A DNA stretch of 64,000 nt from Streptomyces decoyicus (GTDB taxonomy: Bacteria > Actinomycetota > Actinomycetes > Streptomycetales > Streptomycetaceae). Position 1 is the first letter of the stretch, and every line of letters starts with the position of its first letter. A program made the translations under genes and the position numbers. The stretch lies in the NCBI RefSeq assembly GCF_019880305.1, contig NZ_CP082301.1:1240001-1304000 (forward strand), given 5' to 3'. The notes below the pieces were generated by a model. It made no database searches and was not told the origin of the DNA. It saw only the letters and a program-made list of their open reading frames with translations. Of the stretch, positions 7,836 through 16,602 are shown in pieces.

Positions 7836-8399
7836 ATGCGGAGGCTCATCGCCGTGCCGACTGTGCTGCTCGCCCTGACTGCCGCGGGCTGCGCGGACGA
7901 CGGCGGGGACCCGACGACCGCGGCATCGTCCTCGACGGGCACCGGGCCGCGCCCGGAAGGAACTCCGGGCAACGGCCCCGGATCCGCGTCTCCCACCGTC
8001 CCGGGGCAGCCGATGGACTGCGGCGTGCTCCGCGGCGCACTGGGCGAGGCAGGAGACGTCACCCTCTACGCGGACCCCGGGGCCGGTGGCACGGTGGGCT
8101 GCGACGAGGTCCGTCAGGTGATGGCCGAGTTCTTCGTGCGGGCGCCGAAGGAGGCCCGTGACGACCGGGGCTCCCTGGCCGTACGGGGCTGGTTCTGCCA
8201 GTTCGAGAGCGGCCCCACCGGCACCTGGATCACGGCCTGCCGCAAGGACGACCGCGAGATGCACACCGAGGAGCCGTCCGGCCGGCCCGCCGACCCGGCT
8301 CCGTCCGAGGAGCCCGGCTCACCGGGCGAATCCGAGCTGCCCACGCTTCCCGGAGAACCCAGCGACCCGATGGACGAGCCGTCGACGGAGGAGCTGTAG
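7836..8399 (+). CDS. Small lipoprotein, unknown function
   Basis: This is a 187-residue predicted lipoprotein. ATG 7836 follows GGGAG; the signal peptide MRRLIAVPTVLLALTAAGC ends in a recognisable lipobox. The middle contains MDCGVLRGALGEAGDVTLY, CDEVRQVMAEFF and GWFCQFESGPTGTWITACRK, so four cysteines beyond the lipidated one could form disulfides. The C-terminus is Pro/Glu/Ser-rich. The pattern resembles short secreted streptomycete proteins of unknown role. The gene is divergent from the SDR gene and converges on the Nudix gene. Confidence 0.8.
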   Translation: MRRLIAVPTVLLALTAAGCADDGGDPTTAASSSTGTGPRPEGTPGNGPGSASPTVPGQPMDCGVLRGALGEAGDVTLYADPGAGGTVGCDEVRQVMAEFFVRAPKEARDDRGSLAVRGWFCQFESGPTGTWITACRKDDREMHTEEPSGRPADPAPSEEPGSPGESELPTLPGEPSDPMDEPSTEEL

Positions 8400-8460
8400 G
8401 CGTCCGTCCGGGGAGACCCCGGAACACCCCGGAGCCGGCCCCTGAGACGTGCCGAGTGCC

Positions 8461-8958
8461 TCAGGGCTGCTGCCCCTCCGGCTCCTCCCCCATCCCGTGG
8501 AACCACGTCGGCCCGGCCTCCAGCGCCCGCTTGATGCGGGTGAGTGCGTACTCCTCCAGCTCCGGCAGGGCGTCGATGTCGAACCAGCCGACCTCCAGCG
8601 ACTCGTCGTCATTGACCTGTGCCTCGCCGCCGACCGCCCGGCAGCGCAGCGTCACGTCCATGAACTGGCAGACATCGCCATTGGGGTAGTGGGTGGGCGG
8701 CATGGTCTCGACGAGGACGACGCCCTCGGGGACCACCACCACCGCGGTCTCCTCGTAGACCTCACGCATCGCGGTCTCGGCCGGCTGTTCGCCGGGCTCG
8801 GGGATACCACCGATCACCGACCAGCCACCGGTGTCGGCCCGCTTGCCCAGCAGGACACGGCCCTGGTCGTCGAAGACGACCGCGCTCACCCCGGGCAGCC
8901 ACAGCAGCTGCCGGCCGATGGAGTTCCGGAGGTCACGGATGAAATCGGGGGTTGCCAT
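8461..8958 (-). CDS. Nudix hydrolase
   Basis: This is a 165-residue Nudix-family pyrophosphohydrolase. The Nudix box reads GGIPEPGEQPAETAMREVYEE, fitting GX5EX7REUXEEXGU with the metal-binding glutamates present. The N-terminal MATPDFIRDLRNSIGRQLLW followed by VSAVVFDDQGRVLLGKRADT is typical of small actinobacterial Nudix proteins of unassigned substrate. ATG 8958 is used in preference to a longer upstream reading because the homology begins there. Likely substrates are a nucleoside diphosphate derivative or an oxidised nucleotide. Confidence 0.92.
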   Translation of the reverse strand: MATPDFIRDLRNSIGRQLLWLPGVSAVVFDDQGRVLLGKRADTGGWSVIGGIPEPGEQPAETAMREVYEETAVVVVPEGVVLVETMPPTHYPNGDVCQFMDVTLRCRAVGGEAQVNDDESLEVGWFDIDALPELEEYALTRIKRALEAGPTWFHGMGEEPEGQQP

Positions 8959-9047
8959 GGCCCCGACCCTACGGGACGTCCCCGGCGGGTCCCCGGCCCT
9001 GTGGGGCACGTGCCGCGTACGTGCCGCGTGCGTCCCCCGCTCGGCGC

Positions 9048-9665
9048 TCAGGCGCCCGCCGGTGTCCCCTTGCGCGGCCGGAGCCGGCCGCGGATCGCGC
9101 GGACGGCGCCCTCGGCGTCGTCGACGGTGATGGTGAAGTCGCGTCCGTCATCGAGCCGGAGCACGACGCCCTCACCGCGGCGGACGACCACGGCCGTGCC
9201 CTGTTCGGGGCGCCAGCGGTAGCCCCAGCCGCCCCAGTGGCGGGGGGTCACCTGGGGCGTGAACTCGGCGCCGACGACGTCGTCGAGCGGGATCGTGCGG
9301 CGTGGCACCCCTATATGGCCGCACCGCACCTCCAGGCAGTCCTTGTCGACGCGGACCGCGACATGGACGTAGGCGAGCGTGCCGAAGAGCACCAGCAGGC
9401 CGACCGCGACGCAGCCGACCACCGACATCACCAGGGGCGCGAGGCCCGCGGTCCAGTTGCTGTCGACGGCGAGCTCGATGCCCAGCGCCAGACAGGCCGC
9501 GCCGATCGCGGCCAGGAGCCACTGGATGCGGTTGGTGGCGCTGCCGTGCCAGACCTCGGGGATCTCCGCATGGGAGCCGCCGGTGGGGCGCGCTCCGCTG
9601 TCGGCGCCATCGGTCGTGCCAGGGTCGTCGGGGGCTGCTGCCCCCTCGTGGGGGTGGTCCCTCAT
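9048..9665 (-). CDS. Two-helix membrane protein with PH-like C-terminal domain
   Basis: A Gly/Asp-rich N-terminal tail (about 1-45) is followed by two membrane segments: NRIQWLLAAIGAACLALGIEL and APLVMSVVGCVAVGLLVLFGTL. A cytoplasmic domain follows with VHVAVRVDKDCLEVRCGHIG, IPLDDVVGAEFTPQVTPRHW, WRPEQGTAVVVRRGEGVVLR and FTITVDDAEGAVRAIRGRL. This beta-strand pattern resembles the bacterial PH-like (DUF3093-like) domains of streptomycete membrane proteins. The function is unknown. Its neighbours are not obviously functionally related. Confidence 0.78.
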   Translation of the reverse strand: MRDHPHEGAAAPDDPGTTDGADSGARPTGGSHAEIPEVWHGSATNRIQWLLAAIGAACLALGIELAVDSNWTAGLAPLVMSVVGCVAVGLLVLFGTLAYVHVAVRVDKDCLEVRCGHIGVPRRTIPLDDVVGAEFTPQVTPRHWGGWGYRWRPEQGTAVVVRRGEGVVLRLDDGRDFTITVDDAEGAVRAIRGRLRPRKGTPAGA

Positions 9666-9759
9666 GAGACGCAGCGTACGCGTCTTTGCACGCTATGGCA
9701 GTGCGTCGGACGAGCCCTTCACGGCCCGGATCGCGGTGCCGCCGACGTCATGGCTGACG

Positions 9760-10608
9760 TCAGCGGCGGGCGGCCGCGGTGGCTCCGTCGGCCGCTGGAG
9801 TGATCTCGGCGGGGGCCCCGGGTGCACGGTCGGTACGGCCGGCGGCGAGCAGCCGGCCCTCGGCGTAGACGAGCGCAGTGGCCGGCAGTCCCGCCGGGCG
9901 GCCGCTGAGGATCACGCTGAGTGCGCCGGTCGGGGCGGCTGCCGGCGCCGGCTCGGCGCCGATGCGGCGCAGCGCCTGGGCGGCGACCGCCTCGGCGGAG
10001 CCGTGCAGGGCGAGGGCGGGGGCTCCGGGCTGCTGGAGGGCGGCGCGGATCCGTTCGGCGACCAGCTCGTAGTGGGTGCAGCCCAGGACGACGGTGCGCA
10101 CGTCCCGTGGGGTGCGATGCGCGGCGGCGGCGATGGCGGCGTCGATCGCGGCCTCGTCGGCGGCCTCCACCGCGTCGGCCAGCCCCGGGCAGGGCACGCC
10201 GGTGATCTCCACACCGTGCCCGAACCGCTCGATCAGATCCCGCTGGTAGGGGCTGCCGGTGGTGGCGGGGGTGGCCCAGATGGCGACCGGGCCGCCGCCG
10301 GCCGCCGCGGGCTTGATGGCGGGGACGGTGCCGATGACCGGGACCTGGGGTTCCAGTTCGGCGCGGAGGGCCGGCAGCGCATGCACGGACGCGGTGTTGC
10401 AGGCGACGATCAGGGCGTCGGGGCCGTGCGCGGCTGCGGAGCGGGCCACCGCCAGCGCATGGGCGGTGACATCGTCGGGGGTACGTGGGCCCCAGGGCAT
10501 GCCGTCGGGATCGGAGGAGAGGACCAGGTCGGCGTCCGGCCGCAGTCGCCGCACGGCGGCGGCCGCCGCGAGCAGCCCGGTCCCGGAGTCCATCAGCGCG
10601 ATCTTCAC
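9760..10608 (-). CDS. Glutamate/aspartate racemase-family protein (MurI paralogue)
   Basis: This 282-residue protein belongs to the Asp/Glu racemase superfamily. It has the N-terminal MKIALMDSGTGLL (DSGVGG in true MurI), the first catalytic cysteine in IVACNTAS, and the second in VLGCTHYELV. These two cysteines perform the cofactor-independent two-base racemisation. The altered glycine loop and the extra Ala/Pro-rich tail of about 60 residues distinguish it from essential MurI, so it is likely a paralogue. Product and physiological role are inferred. It is divergent from the glycosyltransferase gene. Confidence 0.82.
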   Translation of the reverse strand: MKIALMDSGTGLLAAAAAVRRLRPDADLVLSSDPDGMPWGPRTPDDVTAHALAVARSAAAHGPDALIVACNTASVHALPALRAELEPQVPVIGTVPAIKPAAAGGGPVAIWATPATTGSPYQRDLIERFGHGVEITGVPCPGLADAVEAADEAAIDAAIAAAAHRTPRDVRTVVLGCTHYELVAERIRAALQQPGAPALALHGSAEAVAAQALRRIGAEPAPAAAPTGALSVILSGRPAGLPATALVYAEGRLLAAGRTDRAPGAPAEITPAADGATAAARR

Positions 10609-10813
10609 CCGGACACTTTACTCAGCCGCGCGTCCGGCTTGTCATACCGGGCGGGACGGACGGGTGCCCACCGCGGCCGCGGGCGCACGGCACCGACGGG
10701 CAGCGTCCCGGTCCGTTCCTCGCGTACCGGCCGCTTCCGTCCCGTTTCCGGGACACCCCCTCGATCGCCGGTGCATGCCGGATGTGGTGCGGCAGACTGC
10801 GGCCGTGGGAGCG

Positions 10814-11962
10814 ATGGAGTGGAGCGGTGCCGGGTCCCTGCTGGCCTGGGTGTGGCTGTTGCTGGGGCAGGGCTTCTTCTGGCGGACGGACGTACGGCTG
10901 CCGGACCGCCGCGATCCGGAGCGCTGGCCGACGGTCGCGGTGGTGGTCCCGGCGCGGGACGAGGCCGGGGTGCTTCCGGACAGCCTGCCGTCGCTGCTCG
11001 GGCAGAAGTACCCGGGCCGGGCCGAGGTGTTCCTGGTCGACGACGGCAGTACGGACGGGACCGGTGCGCTGGCCCGGGAGCTGGCGGCCGCGCGCGGCGG
11101 GCTGCCGCTGACGGTGTCCGCACCCGGCGAGCCGGAGCCCGGGTGGACGGGCAAGCTCTGGGCCTTACGGCACGGGATCGCACTGGCGCAAGAGCGCGTC
11201 GCGCCGGAGTATCTGCTGCTGACCGACGCGGATATCGCGCACGATCCCGACAGCCTGCGGGAGTTGGTGGCGGCGGCCCGGTCGGCGGGACTGGATCTGG
11301 TGTCGCAGATGGCGCGGCTGCGGGCGGTGACGTTCTGGGAGCGGCTGATCGTGCCGGCCTTCGTCTACTTCTTCGGACAGCTGTATCCCTTCCGGTGGGT
11401 CAACCGTCCCGGGGCGCGGACCGCGGCGGCGGCCGGGGGCTGTGTGCTGCTGCGGCGGGAGGCCGCGGAGCGGGCGGGTATCCCGGACGCGATCCGGCAT
11501 GCGGTGATCGACGATGTGACGCTGGCGCGAGCGGTGAAGCGCTCCGGCGGCACGATCTGGCTGGGGCTCGCGGACCGGGTGGACAGCGTGCGGCCGTATC
11601 CGCGGCCGGCCGAGCTGTGGCGGATGGTCTCGCGCAGTGCCTACGCCCAACTGCGGCACCGGCCCCTGCTGCTGCTCGGCACCGTCCTCGGTCTCGCGCT
11701 GGTGTATCTGGTGCCGCCCGTCGCGCTGGCGGCCGGACTGGCGGACGGCGACACGGCGGTCGCCACGCTGGGCGGGGCGGCCTGGGCGGTGATGTGCGGG
11801 ACGTATCTGCCGATGCTGCGCTACTACGGGCAGCCGCCGTGGGCGGCGCCGCTGCTGCCCTTCACCGCGCTGCTGTATCTGCTGATGACCGTGGATTCGG
11901 CGGTACAGCACTACCGGGGGCGCGGTGCGGCATGGAAAGGGCGGACGTACCCGGCGCCCTGA
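10814..11962 (+). CDS. hpnB: Hopene-associated glycosyltransferase HpnB-like
   Basis: This is a membrane-bound family 2 glycosyltransferase of about 382 residues. An N-terminal helix (LLAWVWLLLGQGFFWR) precedes PTVAVVVPARDEAGVLPDSL, VFLVDDGSTDGTG, WTGKLWALRHG and LLLTDADIAHDPD (DXD metal site). It then has PAFVYFFGQLYPFRWVN, AAAAGGCVLLRREAAERAG and IDDVTLARAVKRSGGTIWLG, and ends with two or three membrane helices. This order matches HpnB of hopanoid loci, proposed to act on bacteriohopanoid side chains. No squalene-hopene cyclase or other hpn gene is in the window, so it is an orphan copy here. ATG 10814 is likely; GTG 10805 is an alternative. Confidence 0.85.
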   Translation: MEWSGAGSLLAWVWLLLGQGFFWRTDVRLPDRRDPERWPTVAVVVPARDEAGVLPDSLPSLLGQKYPGRAEVFLVDDGSTDGTGALARELAAARGGLPLTVSAPGEPEPGWTGKLWALRHGIALAQERVAPEYLLLTDADIAHDPDSLRELVAAARSAGLDLVSQMARLRAVTFWERLIVPAFVYFFGQLYPFRWVNRPGARTAAAAGGCVLLRREAAERAGIPDAIRHAVIDDVTLARAVKRSGGTIWLGLADRVDSVRPYPRPAELWRMVSRSAYAQLRHRPLLLLGTVLGLALVYLVPPVALAAGLADGDTAVATLGGAAWAVMCGTYLPMLRYYGQPPWAAPLLPFTALLYLLMTVDSAVQHYRGRGAAWKGRTYPAP

Positions 11963-11983
11963 GCGGCGCCCCCGGTGCTGCCC

Positions 11984-13402
11984 TCACTTGCGGGCCGGTG
12001 ACCAGTCCAGGCCCCATCCGTAAGCCTTGTCGATGGTGCGCTGCGGGCTGACGCCCGGCTCGGGGACGAGGTAGCGGGCCTCGCGCTGGACGACGAGTTC
12101 GCTGCCCGTGTTGGTGATCAGGGCCAGCGCGCAGACCTTGGAGGGCACCGTGCAGGCGTCGAGCGCGAACTCGACGGGGGCGCCGTGCTGCGGCTGGAGG
12201 GTGACGGTCGCGCTCAGGCCCTCGAAGCTGCGGGCTCCCGCGTAGACGGTGACGAAGATCAGGATGCGCCTGATGCGCGCCTGGTGGTCGAGGTTGATGG
12301 TCATGTTCTCGCCGGCGGCGACGGCACCGGTGCGGTCGTCGCCGTCGAGCTGGATGTACGGCGGGGCGTGCAGGGCGCCGAAGTTGTTGCCGAGCGGGTG
12401 GATCACACCGGCGGCGCCGTCGGTGAGTTCGTACAGCGCGCACAGGTCGAGGTCGAGCTCGCCGGACGGGGGCAGCAGTGCGCCGCGGGCACCCATGGCC
12501 TGCATCGCCTTGAAGCCGAGCTTCTTGCCCAGCCGCTTGCCTGCCGTGCCGCTGTTCCAGTTGAGGTTCACCCGCATCGCCCCGGAGGTGCCACCCTGCT
12601 TCGTCAAGGAGACGGCAGGGGCGTCCTTCGTGAGGGTGACTTTTGTCAGACGAACGGGAGGAGGCGCCGGGGTGGGCGCGGGCTGCCCCGGAGACGGTGG
12701 CACGGAGGCCGCCGGCTGCCCGGCCGGGAACGGGGGCGCGGGTGCCATGGGCGGCGGCGCCGTCGGAGCGGCGAGCGCCGGGGGTGCGGCGGGCGGCGGG
12801 GTGGGCATGGCCGACGGCGGGGGCGGCGGAGCGGGGGCGGCGGGGGCCGGGGCGGGCGGCGCGGGCTGCGGCGGCGCCGGCTCCTCGACGCTGATGCCGA
12901 AGTCGGTGGCCAGGCCGGCGAGCCCGGTGGCGTACCCCTGCCCCACCGCGCGGAACTTCCAGGCACCCTGGCGGCGGTAGAGCTCACCGAGCACGAAGGC
13001 GGTCTCGGCGCCGGCGTCCTGGCTGTGGAAGCGGGCGATCTCGGCGCCGCTCGCCGCGTCCAGCACCCGGATGTGCAGCCCGAGGACGCTCCCGAAGGTG
13101 CCGCCGTCGGCGGAGGCGGCCAGCACCACCTTGTCGACGGCGGGTTCGACGGAGTCCAGGGCGACGGTGAGGCTGTCGGTCATCGCGCCGCCGGCCGGGC
13201 GCTTGCCTTCATGGCGTACGGCACCGGAGGCGTGCGCGGCCTGGTTGTAGAAGACGAAGTCTCCGTCGTCGCGGACCTTTCCGGACACCAGGAGCAGGGC
13301 GGAGGCATCCACGTCCGGCGCCCCCGGGGCCGTTTGCCAGCCCAGTTCCACCCGGACCGCCGGGGCCGGGACCGGAACGTTGCTGCCCTTGAGCATCGGC
13401 AT
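11984..13402 (-). CDS. TerD-TerA fusion (tellurium-resistance family, Ca-binding stress protein)
   Basis: This is a 472-residue cytoplasmic protein with two Ter-type halves. Residues 1-170 are a TerD domain: [51 protein letters not shown] and [21 protein letters not shown] linker rich in Pro and Ala spans about 175-285. Residues 300-472 are TerA-like: [50 protein letters not shown]. TerD modules bind calcium and are linked to tellurite, phage and envelope stress. ATG 13402 follows GAGGAAGG. Streptomycetes carry many ter paralogues; this one is not inside a full ter operon. Confidence 0.9.
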   Translation of the reverse strand: MPMLKGSNVPVPAPAVRVELGWQTAPGAPDVDASALLLVSGKVRDDGDFVFYNQAAHASGAVRHEGKRPAGGAMTDSLTVALDSVEPAVDKVVLAASADGGTFGSVLGLHIRVLDAASGAEIARFHSQDAGAETAFVLGELYRRQGAWKFRAVGQGYATGLAGLATDFGISVEEPAPPQPAPPAPAPAAPAPPPPPSAMPTPPPAAPPALAAPTAPPPMAPAPPFPAGQPAASVPPSPGQPAPTPAPPPVRLTKVTLTKDAPAVSLTKQGGTSGAMRVNLNWNSGTAGKRLGKKLGFKAMQAMGARGALLPPSGELDLDLCALYELTDGAAGVIHPLGNNFGALHAPPYIQLDGDDRTGAVAAGENMTINLDHQARIRRILIFVTVYAGARSFEGLSATVTLQPQHGAPVEFALDACTVPSKVCALALITNTGSELVVQREARYLVPEPGVSPQRTIDKAYGWGLDWSPARK

Positions 13403-13648
13403 CGCTGCGCCTTCCTCTTGTCCGTCGTGCCCCGTCACTGGTGGCACCCCCAACCTACTTGGCCCGAACGTCTCCGAACGCCCCCCGTTCACCTGCGAGA
13501 AGCGAGGTCTTTACACGATCCCTACGGGCGATCGCGACCGATTTCCACAACTTCGCTCACATTGGCGATCCACGGCCGCTCCGAACACGCAAAACAACCC
13601 TCTTTGCAGGCTCCCCAATCGGCACATCGTGGGCTTAACTTATGAGGC

Positions 13649-14098
13649 ATGACCTCCCCCCGCTCTACCTACGGCGGCTACTACGCTTCGCCTTCCTTCC
13701 CGGACACCCCGATCTACGACAGCCTCGTCGCCGAACGTGGTACGCCGCAGATCGCCCCGATCCGGGTGAACCCCTCCCCTTACGAGACGGGTTCGTCCTA
13801 TATGCCGGCGCTGCCCTCGGCGCTGCCGGCACTTCCGGCCGCGCCCTCCCATCAGTCGCCCACCCAGGGTTACCCGGGAGCGGCCGCGCAGCCGGTCGCC
13901 CCGTTGCAGCAGGCCCCGGCGCCGTACATCCCGCAGCAGGCCGGTGTCCGCGGCTACCCGTCCCAGCAACAGCAGCAGCCCCAGCGCCCGCCCATGGGCA
14001 CGGGGTATGAAGCGATGCGGCCGGCCGCTCCGGTCGCGCCGCGGCCTGCCACGCCGTACGACGACCCGTACGGCCGGCAGTACCCGCGCGGGTACTGA
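13649..14098 (+). CDS. Small Pro/Gln/Tyr-rich protein, unknown function
   Basis: This is a 149-residue low-complexity protein. The first 55 residues (MTSPRSTYGGYYASPSFPDT, PIYDSLVAERGTPQIAPIRV) look conserved and ordered. The rest is rich in Pro, Ala and Gln, with a run of five Gln, ending in DPYGRQYPRGY. It has no signal peptide and no catalytic motif. A GAGG precedes the ATG. It lies directly upstream of the MOSC gene on the same strand (47-bp gap), so the two may be co-transcribed. I recall similar proteins (DUF6643-type) in streptomycetes but cannot verify this here. Confidence 0.75.
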   Translation: MTSPRSTYGGYYASPSFPDTPIYDSLVAERGTPQIAPIRVNPSPYETGSSYMPALPSALPALPAAPSHQSPTQGYPGAAAQPVAPLQQAPAPYIPQQAGVRGYPSQQQQQPQRPPMGTGYEAMRPAAPVAPRPATPYDDPYGRQYPRGY

Positions 14099-14145
14099 CC
14101 TGGGCGAACGACCAACTGTCCGAGGCTGCTGGCAGGATGGAACGC

Positions 14146-14970
14146 ATGCCGAAGCCTGCGCTCCAGTCGATCCATCTCTACCCGGTCAAATCCATTGCGG
14201 GGTCCGGTCCCGGCGAGGCGGTCGTGGAGCCGTGGGGGCTCGCCGGGGACCGACGCTGGCTGCTGGTGGACGCCGAGTGCAGGCAGATCACGCAACGGCA
14301 GCAGCGGACGCTGGCGTTGGCGCGTGCCGAGGGGCTGCCGGGCGGTGGCCTCGGGCTCACCGCGCCCGGAAGGAAGCCGTTGACGGTCGAGGTGCCGGCT
14401 TCCGGGGAGACGATCACGGTCGAGGTCTGGAAGGACGAGGTCGAGGCGGTGCCCGTGGGCCGGGCGGCCGACGAATGGTTCAGCGGGTATCTCGGCGTCG
14501 AGTGCCGGCTGGTGTATCTCGACGCCCCGGAGAAGCGCCGGCCCATCGACCCGGAGTTCTCCCTGCCCGGTGAGACGGTCAGTTTCGCCGACGGCTTCCC
14601 GCTGCTGCTGACGACCACCTCGTCGCTGGACGCCCTCAACTCCCTCATCGCGCAGGGCGACCATGCCGACGAGGGGCCGCTGCCCATGAACCGTTTCCGG
14701 CCCAATGTGGTGGTGGACGGCACCGCGCCCTGGGCGGAGGACGACTGGCAGCGGGTCCGCATCGGCGAGGTCGTCTTCGAGGTGGCCAAGCCCTGCTCCC
14801 GCTGCGTGGTCACCACCACCGACCAGCGCACCGCCGAGCGCGGCAAGGAACCGCTGCGCACGCTCGCCCGGCATCGCCGCTTCGGTGACCAGCTGGTCTT
14901 CGGCCAGAATCTGATCCCTCGCGGGGTCGGCACGATCCGTATCGGCGACCCGTTCGAGATACTCGGCTGA
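14146..14970 (+). CDS. MOSC domain-containing protein (mARC/YcbX-like)
   Basis: This protein of about 274 residues has an N-terminal MOSC beta-barrel domain (LQSIHLYPVKSIAGSGPGEA, GLAGDRRWLLVD). The C-terminal MOSC domain has MNRFRPNVVVDGTAPWAEDD, FEVAKPCSRCVVTTTDQRTA (the molybdenum-cofactor-ligating cysteine) and FGQNLIPRGVGTIRIGDPFE. YcbX/mARC relatives are Moco enzymes that reduce N-hydroxylated compounds. No fused ferredoxin domain is present, so a separate electron donor would be needed. ATG 14146 has AGGA eight bases upstream; ATG 14137 is three codons earlier. Confidence 0.92.
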   Translation: MPKPALQSIHLYPVKSIAGSGPGEAVVEPWGLAGDRRWLLVDAECRQITQRQQRTLALARAEGLPGGGLGLTAPGRKPLTVEVPASGETITVEVWKDEVEAVPVGRAADEWFSGYLGVECRLVYLDAPEKRRPIDPEFSLPGETVSFADGFPLLLTTTSSLDALNSLIAQGDHADEGPLPMNRFRPNVVVDGTAPWAEDDWQRVRIGEVVFEVAKPCSRCVVTTTDQRTAERGKEPLRTLARHRRFGDQLVFGQNLIPRGVGTIRIGDPFEILG

Positions 14971-15113
14971 CGGGCCGGCGCGGCCCTTCGCCGTGGTCGC
15001 GCCGTGGGTGCTCGCGGCGTGCGGGCCGCCGCGGACCGGTGACCAGCTGTCCGCGGTGCACGCCCGGCGCCGCCGACGGGAGCGGCCGACGGACGACAGA
15101 GAGCTGGGTGCCG

Positions 15114-16004
15114 ATGTCTGTGAGGGACACCGGGTGCGACCGTCTCCTTCCCGTCCAGCATCTGCGGCCCGGGGACCACGCCTTTGTGAGTTACGGCGAT
15201 GACGAGGTGCGCTGGGAGGTCGTCACGGCATTCGTACGGCTCGGGCTGGCCCACGGCGAGAAGGTGATGGTCCTGCCGTGCCCCGAGGTGCCCGAGGACG
15301 AGGTACTGGCCAGGCTCGACTTCCCCAGCCGCAGCACGGTTTCGGCGCGCGAGCGGGGCCAGTTGGTGGTGAGCAGTATGCGTGCGGTGATCCGGCCGGA
15401 CACGGAGTTCACCGCCGCGCGCCAGATGGGCCGGCTGTACGCGGAGACGGACCGGGCGACTGCCGAGGGGTATGCGGGCCTGCGGGCGTTCATCGACATG
15501 GGCTGGGTGCGTGCGCTCGGCGCGGACGTCGGGGTGATGGCGTGCCGTGAGACCGGTGCGCAGGCGCTCTTCAGCGGCCGGCCGTACACCGAGATCTGCG
15601 CCTACGACCGCCGCCGGTTCGACGGCGCGGTGCTCACCGCCATGGAACGGGCGCATCCGCGCGCGCTCCTGGAGCGGCTGGGCAGCCTGCGGTCGCGGCG
15701 CGCCCCGGACGGCGCGCTGTGCTTCATCGGCGAGGCGGACGCCGCGAACCGGACCGCGTTCGGCAGATCGCTGGAGATCGCCCTGGCGCAGACGGCCCCG
15801 TCCCGGCGGCTCGGCGTCGATCTGGCCCGGCTGCACTTCCTGTCGGTCGGTTGCGCCGTCACCCTGCTCACCCTGGTCCGCTGCGCCGCGTGCCACGATC
15901 TGGTCGAGGTGCGCTGCGACCGCGGGCAGCACCGGATGCTGCGGCGGCTGGGCGCCGGGACGGTGCCCCGGCTGACGCTGACGGAGGTGGTGCGGCCGTG
16001 GTGA
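15114..16004 (+). CDS. MEDS-domain sensor with degenerate STAS domain
   Basis: This 296-residue cytoplasmic protein has an N-terminal MEDS (DcmR-type sensory) domain of about 180 residues. Signatures are LRPGDHAFVSYGDDEVRWEV, LAHGEKVMVLPCPEVPEDEV, FTAARQMGRLYAETDRA and YTEICAYDRRRF. The C-terminal 95 residues resemble a STAS anti-anti-sigma fold (ALCFIGEADAANRTAFGRSL, then LGVDLARLHFLSVGCAVTLL). The usual phosphoacceptor position reads VGC rather than the usual serine pair. The next gene, a HATPase, overlaps it by four bases (GTGA), indicating translational coupling. Together they look like a partner-switching sensor pair. ATG 15114 is favoured because homology starts soon after. Confidence 0.85.
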   Translation: MSVRDTGCDRLLPVQHLRPGDHAFVSYGDDEVRWEVVTAFVRLGLAHGEKVMVLPCPEVPEDEVLARLDFPSRSTVSARERGQLVVSSMRAVIRPDTEFTAARQMGRLYAETDRATAEGYAGLRAFIDMGWVRALGADVGVMACRETGAQALFSGRPYTEICAYDRRRFDGAVLTAMERAHPRALLERLGSLRSRRAPDGALCFIGEADAANRTAFGRSLEIALAQTAPSRRLGVDLARLHFLSVGCAVTLLTLVRCAACHDLVEVRCDRGQHRMLRRLGAGTVPRLTLTEVVRPW

Positions 16005-16441
16005 GCCCCGATCCGGCCGAGGTGCCGGACCAGGAGTCGGGCCGCCGGCTGCTGCAGCGGCGCTTCACCGCCCGGCTGCTGCCTCAGTTACGACTGCTCG
16101 TCGAGGAGTGCGCGGCCCGTGAGGGCCTCTGCGAGCCGCGGCGCGGCGAATTCGTGCTCGCCGTGGACGAGATCGCGGGGAACGCCGTGGAGCACGGCGG
16201 TGGTTCGGGACGGCTGGTGCTGCGCCGGGTCGGCGAGGAGCTGGAGTGCCGGATCAGCGATGCGGGTCCGGGGTTCAGCGAGGACGTGATCCCCGAGCTG
16301 CTGCCGGGCCTGGACGGCGCTCCGAAGGGGCGCGGGCTGTGGCTGGCACGCCTGGTGGCCGACCGGTTCGCGGTGGCCGTGGGGGCTCCCGGTACGGGCA
16401 TGACGGGCGCCGTGGTGACGGTGACGGTACGGCTGCACTGA
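16001..16441 (+). CDS. HATPase_c anti-sigma-factor-like ATP-binding protein
   Basis: This 146-residue protein has the GHKL ATPase fold of RsbW/SpoIIAB-type kinases. The N box EFVLAVDEIAGNAVEHGGGS, the G1 box RISDAGPGFSE and the second glycine loop GAPKGRGLWLARLVADRF are all present. It begins at a GTG whose GTGA overlaps the stop of the MEDS-STAS gene, so translation is coupled. It would phosphorylate or bind a STAS protein and control a sigma factor; no sigma factor gene is adjacent. Confidence 0.9.
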   Translation: MSPDPAEVPDQESGRRLLQRRFTARLLPQLRLLVEECAAREGLCEPRRGEFVLAVDEIAGNAVEHGGGSGRLVLRRVGEELECRISDAGPGFSEDVIPELLPGLDGAPKGRGLWLARLVADRFAVAVGAPGTGMTGAVVTVTVRLH

Positions 16442-16602
16442 CGGCGCGGGACCGGTCCGGCGGGGAGTCCCCCGACAGTCCCGGACCTGCTCGAAACGTC
16501 CGGTTGTCGCTCTTTGTACGCCATGAAGTTGCTCTCTCTTCGCAGAACTCTCGCATGGACCACCCGCGATGAGGTATCCACAGACACGGAGAGGGGGCAC
16601 CG

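Noticed and set aside
9379..12051. 890-codon plus-strand frame across the racemase and glycosyltransferase genes
   Set aside because: Out-of-frame or antisense to clear genes with conserved motifs; composition is GC-driven.
12185..13645. Plus-strand frame opposite the TerD-TerA gene
   Set aside because: Antisense shadow, with Gly/Arg-rich translation.
14178..15932. 584-codon minus-strand frame over MOSC and MEDS genes
   Set aside because: Antisense to two genes with recognised domains; no ribosome binding site or domain.
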